The translations under genes were made by a program, and so were the position numbers. Positions 56,765 through 64,000 of a stretch of 64,000 nt of DNA are shown here, in pieces. Where the stretch lies: contig JALMQS010000841.1 of assembly GCA_024734495.1 (NCBI GenBank), positions 5,014,465-5,078,464 on the forward strand, read 5' to 3'. Every line of letters begins with the position of its first letter. The stretch's first letter is position 1. Under the pieces are notes generated by a model that worked only from the letters and a program-made list of their open reading frames with translations, did no database searches and was not told the DNA's origin. The stretch comes from Forficula auricularia (taxonomy: Eukaryota > Arthropoda > Insecta > Dermaptera > Forficulidae).

Positions 56765-56970
56765 GTTCATCATGGCTGACGGCCTGACGAGTCCTGGGAA
56801 TTTCTATTTAGAGCTGACGCGTCAGCGAGCGAGTTGCGTCGAAACTCGTTACAGCACGTCACGTCAGCCTAATGTGCACACTCCTAATTAAAATAATTGA
56901 TTAATTTTTTTGCACTCGTCAGCTGACGAGTTAACACGAGTCGTCAGCGTAGTGTGAATGCGGCTTTAGT
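56765..56970. repeat. TGACG-repeat palindromic segment
   Basis: It contains two perfect palindromes, GCTGACGCGTCAGC (56813-56826) and CTCGTCAGCTGACGAG (56915-56930), several more CTGACG/CGTCAG copies, and ends with GTGTGAATGCGGCTTT. The arrangement resembles sub-terminal repeats of a small DNA element. The ends are not certain. Confidence 0.5.
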
Positions 56971-57349
56971 TATTTCCGATCTTATATATTGAGAGTTCTT
57001 AAAAATGGATTAGTCCAGAAATTCCCGATTCATCTTTATTTATTCATTTTTCTGTATTATTTCTATCTTAATAGTTCCTCAGCGAGGACAATTTTTATTC
57101 GACTAAAACTTGTCAAGACTTGTCTTTGACATGCTTGAACTGGAAAATATAACAGGCAGGGAGTTCAATCCTTCTATCGGCACCCTTTTCAGAAAAATCA
57201 TTCATTTTAATTTCCCTTGAAATTATGTAACAATTTTATTTCATTTCAAGAATCAATAAACTTTTCAAAACAAAAATAAGATGCAGTGTTCTGATGTGGC
57301 CATCCACTTGACTTTACCATACAACCTGGCCCGTAAAATTATTTATAAT
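56971..57349. other. AT-rich spacer
   Basis: No feature recognised. Confidence 0.5.
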
Positions 57350-58030
57350 CATGTAGGGCGGGGGGGGGGGGTTAGTTTTTGCATTTGTATACTTCTGGGA
57401 TCTCATTGATTATGTAAACAAAATTTGGTTGAGTATGCTAAATGGCCAAGATTTTCATTCTGGGGTCCACTGATTATGTATGCAAAATTTGGTTTAGTTT
57501 GGCAAATAGCCAAGATTTTCATTTTTTGACCCCCCCACCATTTTGGGCAGTTAGTTTTTGCATTTTTAGACTTCTGGGGGTCCACTGATTATATGTATAC
57601 AAAATTTGATGTAGTTTGCTCAAATGGCCTAGATTTTTAATTTTTAACCCCCCTCCACCCCCTTAATTTTGGGTCGATATGCACCAAAATCTAATCAGAT
57701 CTTAATCTCAATGGACCAAAACTACCTTTGAAATTTGGTTTCGATATTCACACTAGTTTTTGAGCTAGCTCGTCCACAACAATTTGGTAACGCACAGACT
57801 AACTAACTAACAGACATTTTGACTAAACAATTATTATATCGAAAAATATAATTTTTTCGGTGTTCACTTATTAGAGCTTTTTGTAGAGCGAAATGGCATG
57901 GTTTCGCTCAATTTTTTTAATCAAAATAGTTTTTGAGATATTTTGAAAAAAAGAAGGAAAAAACCATTTTTTTCATGCACGATTACAATACTTGACCATA
58001 CCCTGTTTGGTAAAGTAAAAATAATGTTTT
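57350..58030 (-). repeat. Composite of GTCCACTGATTATG units and TATGGTCAAGTATTG family
   Basis: Three tandem diverged units (57360-57660) with GGTTAGTTTTTGCATTT, an ACTTCTGGG..TCCACTGATTA block and ATTTTGACCCCCC match the internal unit of the foldback family at 1804 and 28909. They are followed on the minus strand by the full order of the 10330-10830 repeat ending near 58020. The minus frame at 57403-57585 is made of the units and is not a gene. Confidence 0.6.
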
Positions 58031-58530
58031 TTTATAGAAATGTTGGAAATAACGGAAAATAATTTGAACATTTAAAGATCCTCCTGAAATTTTGAAGTCG
58101 ACCATATATATTTATAAAAATACTAAATGTTTGACATTTTAGGGATGCGCATCCACAGCATCCCGGACCACACGCCACTGGTGCACAAAAATACACTAAT
58201 TTTTAATAACGTTAGGGAAAGCGGTGTTGGCTTATAGTGAAACATATTAAACACAGGAATTATTTGAAAGATTATAGTGGTGTTTCACAAACTAATTGTT
58301 AAGTCTACAAAAATTGTTTAATTAAGTTTAAAATGTGAATTTTAAATTTAATAATTTGAAAAGCCTGAAAGGTTTAATGAGAGAAACTAGACATTCGCAT
58401 TCCTGAGATGTCATGGCTGACTGCGCACTTTTGAATTAATATTTGAAAAAATTTATATTTAATAATTAAATAATTTTTAAAATTCACTTATAAAACAATG
58501 AAAACTAAAAAAAGAAAAAAAGTAGTTTTT
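58031..58530. other. AT-rich spacer
   Basis: No feature recognised. Confidence 0.5.
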
Positions 58531-59615
58531 AACCGTAGTCAAAAAAATGAGGAGGTTCTCAATTCGACTGATTTTTTTTTTTTGTGTCTATGTTACCTGA
58601 TATCTTCGCCAATTGTGAACAGATTTTGATTATTTTTTTGCATTGGGTTCAGTCTAGTTTCCGATTGGTCCCGTTTTTTTCATTGGTATTGGACCTTTTT
58701 TGTTATGTTTGTTCACCCATAACTTCTTTGTTTATGAACCGATTTTAGTCATTCTTTCTGCGTTTGGGTCAGTAGAGCTCCAAGATGGTCAAGATACCTA
58801 ACTATTTATGTATTTATTTATTTTATGTATGTACAGCGAGAACTTTTTCGACCGATTTCGATGATTCTTTTTTTATTGGAAAGGGGTACCTTAGAGGTGG
58901 TCCCATAATAATTCGGTCAAATTCTGAAGATATGATTAATGACGAATTAACGTAAATTTCCAATTCTTACGAGCAAATAATCGAAATTATAATAAATAAA
59001 TCTTTTATAAAAAAATCAATCTTAAAACGTTCATTTAAAACCCGCAAACGTTTCTAGAAAATTTCTATATTTATGAATTTTATTTTATTATGATTTTCTG
59101 ATTCATTCGCCCGACGCTTTCTCTTACGAGATGCATGCAAGGTATTATCTTAAGTCACTTATTAATAACATCACTAAAAAGAGAAAAAATAAAAATAATT
59201 TTTATAAAAAAATAAAACCGACTTCAAAAAAATTAAATGCAACAAATAAAATAATAAGAACTCAAAAATAAAATAAAATGCACTGAAAGGTATAAAATAG
59301 TTATCTAATTTAGTTACAACTAAACGACGAAATATTTACATGAAATCACTTTTTGAAGTCGGTGCTAAACAAACGAAATAAGCGAGCGTGACCTGCCAAT
59401 CGTACTAAGTAAAATCCGTCGAGTTTGATTCATAAAATGTACCTATATTTTTGGCACCGACTTCAAAAAGTGATTTCATGTAAATATTTCATCGTTTAGT
59501 TGTAACTAAATTAGATAATTATTTTATACCTTTTAGTAGATTTTATTTTATTTTTGAGTTCTTATTATTTTATTTATTGCATTTAATTTTTTGAAGTCGG
59601 TTTTTTTTTATAAAA
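58531..59615 (+). mobile_element. Family A foldback element, long form, copy 9
   Basis: It starts AACCGTAGTCAAAAAAATGA with the GAGGAGGTTCTC motif. The single-copy arm carries about 230 extra bases (58930-59160) matching the extra segment of copy 1 in the corresponding orientation. The inverted-repeat core is 59215-59600 with the conserved loop near 59370-59445. Confidence 0.72.
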
Positions 59616-60145
59616 ATTATTTTTTAATATATTTATTTTTATGTAAGTATTTTAGAATAAACATTCCTTATAAAATAATTTTTTAATTTATACGTTCAAC
59701 TTTTTTTATTAATATTTACCAAAAAATGACGCCGCGTGCTACTGGTAGCTCGCGAGCAACGAGTTGTCGACCTCTGCTCTAGATAGCTTAAGTTTCAAAT
59801 CCCAAAGCTCTACTACTTACCGTAGACGGAATATGAACGATTAAAATATTTATTTTGCACTGCTAATTTACACCTCTTTCTTTTATTTCAATGGGATTCA
59901 AATTTATACACGACTAATAACTTATGACACATCTTTCAATTTAACTTATGACACATCTTTCAATTTAACTTATCACACATCTTTCAATTTAACTTATGAC
60001 ACTTGATAAGTTAGGTACAACAATTTAAAAAAAATATCGTTAGAGCCGATTTTGATAAAATCACAAAAAACGAAAAATCTTTCAGTAAATGTCAACTTCC
60101 CGTATAAAATAGTACATATTGACATTAAGAGTGTTATGAGATTCC
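59616..60145. repeat. Repeat family fragment with a 24-bp tandem repeat
   Basis: 59770-60110 matches the 36380-36640 family (TTAAAATATTTATTTTGCA, then TCGTTAGAGCCG). Within it CTTATGACACATCTTTCAA repeats at 59921, 59945, 59969 and, in part, 59993: a 24-base period. Confidence 0.65.
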
Positions 60146-60624
60146 GCGACATTTCATCTCCCGACAAAATATCTCCCGACAAAATATCCTTCAGACAAAA
60201 TATCTCATGATAAAATAACCCTTCCTCGCATGAATCTTATGAGTAATGCAAATCGACTCCGGTTCTGTTAATATATATTCATTTCGGCTTGGTTGGGTTC
60301 CTACAGCCCGAAAAGGAGCTATACGAACCCAACCGAGCCGAACTGAATATATATTAACCGAACCTCCGAAAGTTTAGTCCGGGCGGGTGTGTTTGGGATC
60401 CCATTTTTTTCTAATCAAACACACATTGAAAACCGAACAGCCAATCGTCGGGCAGGGTGTCTCTTTTGTATTCTCCCTTATACTGGGGAATATTTTGTCA
60501 GAAGATATTATGCTGTGAGGATATTTGTCCTTTGTATATTTTGCCGGGGGATATTTTGTCCTTTGTATATTTTGCCGGGGGATATTTTGTCCTTTGTATA
60601 TTTTGTCGGGGGATGTTTTGTCGC
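60146..60624. mobile_element. Small DNA element with CGACAAAATAT sub-terminal repeats
   Basis: GCGACATTTCATCTCCCGAC begins it and the right end is the complement of GCGACAAAACATCCCCCGAC. Copies of CCCGACAAAATATC repeat inward from both ends. On the right side a 31-base unit repeats (60530, 60561, 60592). The centre is a palindrome with GGTTGGGTTC/GAACCCAACC arms (60261-60364). Frames on both strands (60374-60664) just translate the repeats. Confidence 0.65.
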
Positions 60625-61355
60625 TGTACCGTGTTATGAAGCTAAATTTAACCATTCTACATAACTTTATTTGGGTTGATTATCCCTAAATACAACTGGA
60701 GTCGGCCAGTAAGAGTTTCACTTTTAGGGTGTGTTGATTATACTACAAGGGTGCCCAGCTAGGGTGGAGCGAAATATGAAGTGATTTTTTAATTTTTGGA
60801 TTTGCATTCTGTAATAGCGAAAGGAATTTGTGTATCAAGCGGCTATTTAATATACTATTTTTGTTTTTTCATAAAAGTTACGTCATCAGGGCTCTACCGA
60901 CAATTATAATTTAGGAAAATTACCTTGGATTTCTGTGTATACTTATAATAGAAAAAATGATTTAAACATTATCTTTATTCTCAAAAGCAACATTAAGCTC
61001 TATAAGAAGAAATTTATCGATTAAAATAATCGTTTCCCCTATCCAAATCAAATTCATGGGCATAAAATTATAGAAAAGTGATATACACGGGGGGGGGGGG
61101 GAGGCGTCCCCAGAAAATGGTGGCTGATGGGGGGAAAATAGAAATCACATTCGGATTCAGGAGGTCATTTTAAATAGGAATCACAGGAAATGGTTTATTG
61201 TATGGATTTTTTGCAGAGAAGAGTAATTTTTGTAACTTAAAAGCTTGATAGAAAGATGCTGACTAAAATGGCCCGAATTTTATGTAACATCAACCAGATA
61301 TCAGTTACAACTTTTGGTAGCTGTTATCATACAAAAACTAAAATTTTAATTTTTT
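60625..61355. other. Spacer with a G run
   Basis: Poly-G at about 61090-61103. No gene seen. Confidence 0.45.
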
Positions 61356-61903
61356 AAATAAATAAATAATAAATAAATCTTTATTCCTCGACCTGCTTAG
61401 AGGCACAAGTCCTCGGTGGCTAGGTCCTCCAAACATCAATACAATCTAGCTACAATACATTAATAAACATCAATACAAATCAATTACAACAATTTAACAA
61501 ATAATAAACAAGTAAAAAAAAAAAGAAAAAGAAAAAAATAGAAATGTATGATCATTAACAAATAACATGACCATAGATTTCCATCAAAAGACAAAAAGTA
61601 ATTTAAAAATTCCGCGCAAAAACCCAATACCAGGAGCAAGCGACGCATTAGCCATCCCGGCATTTGCCATAAGTTGTTAAGGAAACCTAGTCAAAACCTT
61701 AACAAGGATGGTATGACCTTTCTCTACCTCACCTAATCTCTGCTTGTTAGAACTAAATAAAATTTTACACAACTCTAGGACATTAGGACTTGACAAAATT
61801 TATAATTGATTTAATCATAGGGGGCAGATGACTATAATCCCAAGTAGTAATAAATAGACAGACTTCCACAAATCAATGCCAGATCCTACAAATGAATGTA
61901 AAC
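61356..61903 (-). mobile_element. LINE-like 3' end, left member of an inverted pair
   Basis: On the minus strand it ends with an (AAATA)n-type tail at 61356-61379. The body contains TAATGCGTCGCTTGCTCC and TTTTTGCGCGGAA. Same family as 62499-63031 and 7676-7795. No readable protein; possibly the 3' untranslated region. Confidence 0.6.
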
Positions 61904-62498
61904 CGATATTTTTCAAGAATCTTGGCTTATGAATGTTTTGCAACACCATTCCCCCTAGATTCATGACTTCCCATTCAGTTTCAAGAAAAATACTCTAACC
62001 CCATTTTATTCACTTCTAAAGAATAAGAAGAACTATTTATTACGTTTTCTTTAAGTTATCAGACTTAACCGATCTCTTTGAAGTCTGGTGGGTAAACAAA
62101 AAGCTGTCTTGCGAATTTGAAGGTTTTTGGTAGGTTTTTATTAGTTCTTTTTTTGTCTCTTTTGGGGAAGGGGGTTTGTTAACTCTTCTTTCCATTTAGA
62201 GATAGGAAAAGCAAGGGTTGGTTTTGAAATTAGGCTGGAATAAGGAAATCTCTGCGTTACTAAGGTAAATATTTTGTTTATTTTTAAAATATTTTTTCTT
62301 TTTTTAGATAATATGGTTAAAAGGGATAGTCAATCCAGGGTTGGGACTCGAAGTATAGGTGTTGAAACCAGTGGTGGTATTTTTCTTATGATGATGATTC
62401 AGATGGTTATTTAGATTATAAGGATATAGGGAAGAATGGTATTATTTTAAATACAGTCTGGTTCCTACAAGTTAGTTAATTCAGATATTAATATGTAG
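61904..62498. other. Spacer between inverted LINE-like ends
   Basis: It contains an acceptor-like CTTTTTTTAG|ATAATATGG near 62307, with no credible frame after it. Confidence 0.35.
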
Positions 62499-63031
62499 GT
62501 TTGCATTCATTTGTAGGATCTGGCATTGATTTGTGGAAGTCTGTCTATTTATTACTACTTGGGATTATAGTCTTCTGCCTCCTATGATTAAATCAATTAT
62601 AAATTTTGTCAAGTCCTAAAGTCCTAGAATTGTAAAAATATTTATTTAGTTCTCACAAGCAGAGATTAACTCAGGTAGAGAGAAGTCATACCATCCTTGT
62701 TAAGGTTTTGACCATGTTTCCTTAACAGCTTATGGCAAATGCCGGGATGGCTAATGCGTCGCTTGCTCCTGGTATCGGGTTTTTGCGCGGAATTTTTAAA
62801 TTACTTTTTGTCTTTTGATGGAAATCTATGGTCATGTTATTTGTTAATGAGCATACATTTCTATTTTTTTTCTTTTCTTTTTTTATTTACTTGTTTATTA
62901 TTTGTTAAATTGTTGTAATTAATTTGTATTGATGTTTGTTAATGTATTGTAGCTAGATTGTATTGTTTGGAGGACCTAGCCACCGAGGACTTGTACCTCT
63001 AAGCAGGTCGAGGAATAGATTTATTTATTTA
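62499..63031 (+). mobile_element. LINE-like 3' end, right member of an inverted pair
   Basis: Reverse complement of 61356-61903 with scattered differences. It ends GGAATAGATTTATTTATTTA. The bodies face each other head-to-head with the tails outside. Confidence 0.6.
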
Positions 63032-63224
63032 ATTTTATCATATAATCCTAAAATGCAATAATTATCAACTCCCCCCCATCCCCAGAAATTTCAAAGATAC
63101 ACTCTGCGTGTTAACCCTCACACTCTGTGGGCACCCCTGAAGTATGTGATATTTTATTTCCATTCTGAAATAATTGTCAGTAGCTCTCTGTCTATTACGA
63201 AAATAATTCATTAACGAGAGATTT
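63032..63224. other. AT-rich spacer
   Basis: No feature recognised. Confidence 0.5.
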
Positions 63225-63485
63225 AAGTATATGAAAGATTTCAATTTGCCGATGGTAATAGATTCAAATTTTCTTAGAAAATCATAAGATGGTGTCATCT
63301 ATTAAATCTGATGGAATGGAATATTTTTAATTATATATCAGAAGGGTTGTTTTTTACCCCCTCGGAAATCGAACCCGAGTGCCAGTAACAGCAATCTAGC
63401 TCACCTATGAGTTGCGAACCTAACCTAATTAAAAATAATCTATTCCATCGGATCTAATAGATGACACTATCTTATGATTATCTAA
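63225..63485. repeat. Second copy of the tRNA-like palindrome family
   Basis: 63235-63400 matches the left arm of 8187-8321 with substitutions, including the T-arm-like GAACCCGAGTGCCAG. The second half (63425-63485) is a shortened, diverged reverse complement (ATCTAATAGATGACAC). The centre is replaced by about 20 other bases. Confidence 0.7.
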
Positions 63486-64000
63486 GAGAGATGTATAAAT
63501 TAGGTGTGTTTTGATAAATTATTGCCCTCTTCCAAGTTGGCTACTACTATTATATCTTTTCTTGTTATTTCATTTTAGAATAGAATTTTTAAACGACAGC
63601 CAACTTTTATTCGGCTTTTTTTTATTTTTTTTTCAAATAACTAACTAGGATGGACCTACATAGTTTCTTTCTTTAAGAGATATGATAAGCTAATAAAGAA
63701 CCTAATGCAAATGTGACCATCTTATTATAGGAAAAAGTTTTCTTTTCCATAATAAACTTCAAGTTAGAGACGGCAAAAAAGAGACAAACAAACATTCAGT
63801 AAATTGACCTTAATTAAATGCACATCGCATTCGAAATATCATATACGCGCGGGGGCGCAAATACATTCCATCGCCTTGTCAACTGACAAAATTTATATAC
63901 AATAAATAGTGTATATCTCATAGAAGAGGGAAGATATTAATTATCTTTAATGGTTCTTGGAATTTATAATTTAATTAAAAAATGATTTAATGTTTAATTT
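63486..64000. other. AT-rich spacer to the window end
   Basis: No feature recognised. Confidence 0.5.

Noticed and set aside
60374..60664. Repeat-rich frames on both strands
   Set aside because: They are translations of the 31-base repeat and sub-terminal repeats.
1..64000. CRISPR array, rRNA, bacterial operons or viral genes
   Set aside because: No direct repeats with spacers, no rRNA sequence, no dense coding and no recognisable viral gene on either strand.

Overview
This window reads as intergenic or intronic DNA from an animal nuclear genome, most likely an insect or other arthropod. It is AT-rich. It carries decayed LINEs, Tc1/mariner, pogo-like and hAT DNA transposons, tRNA-headed SINE-like units, a Helitron-like family and a short satellite array. 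I recognise no complete host protein-coding gene. Every protein homology I can support belongs to a mobile element, and nearly all of those frames are broken. The insect assignment is inferred from the mix of elements, not from a marker gene.

Layout. 1-1.3 kb is GC-richer and looks single-copy. 1.8-10 kb holds an inverted-repeat element, a SINE-like unit, a MITE with 3-bp target duplications, a near-perfect tRNA-like palindrome and a pogo-like MITE, plus a possible TATA promoter with a short first exon near 6.93-6.99 kb. 11.3-18.3 kb is built largely from one repeat family (called family A here, signature GAAGTCGG) and includes a Tc1-like transposase copy with a 60-bp intron. 18.6-19.3 kb is another GC-richer patch. 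19.4-25 kb holds two LINE fragments around a 178-bp satellite array. 25.4-27.3 kb has hammerhead-ribozyme-like motifs, one pair lying in opposite arms of an inverted repeat, then a Helitron-like copy. 27.8-39.2 kb holds a mariner remnant, several long inverted repeats, another LINE fragment, a pogo-like element and a hAT element. A candidate host exon lies at 40.1 kb. 40.4-53.2 kb has a second Helitron-like copy, two inverted repeats of 1.6 and 1.8 kb, and more family A copies. 53.9-56.2 kb is a hAT inside another hAT-like element. 57-63.5 kb is more repeats, ending with two LINE-like 3' ends facing each other.

Two themes stand out. First, at least a dozen unrelated sequences are arranged as long inverted repeats with short loops. 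Their arms have diverged from each other, so they are old biological structures and not recent assembly artefacts. Second, at least five sequence families carry hammerhead-type ribozyme cores. Three of these have a stem I I can draw, and the stem I sequences differ while still pairing. Such motifs are known in Penelope-like retroelements and related non-autonomous elements; here several sit inside inverted repeats with no coding capacity. This set of short self-cleaving-RNA-like foldback elements is the best candidate for an undescribed system. Self-cleavage has not been tested.
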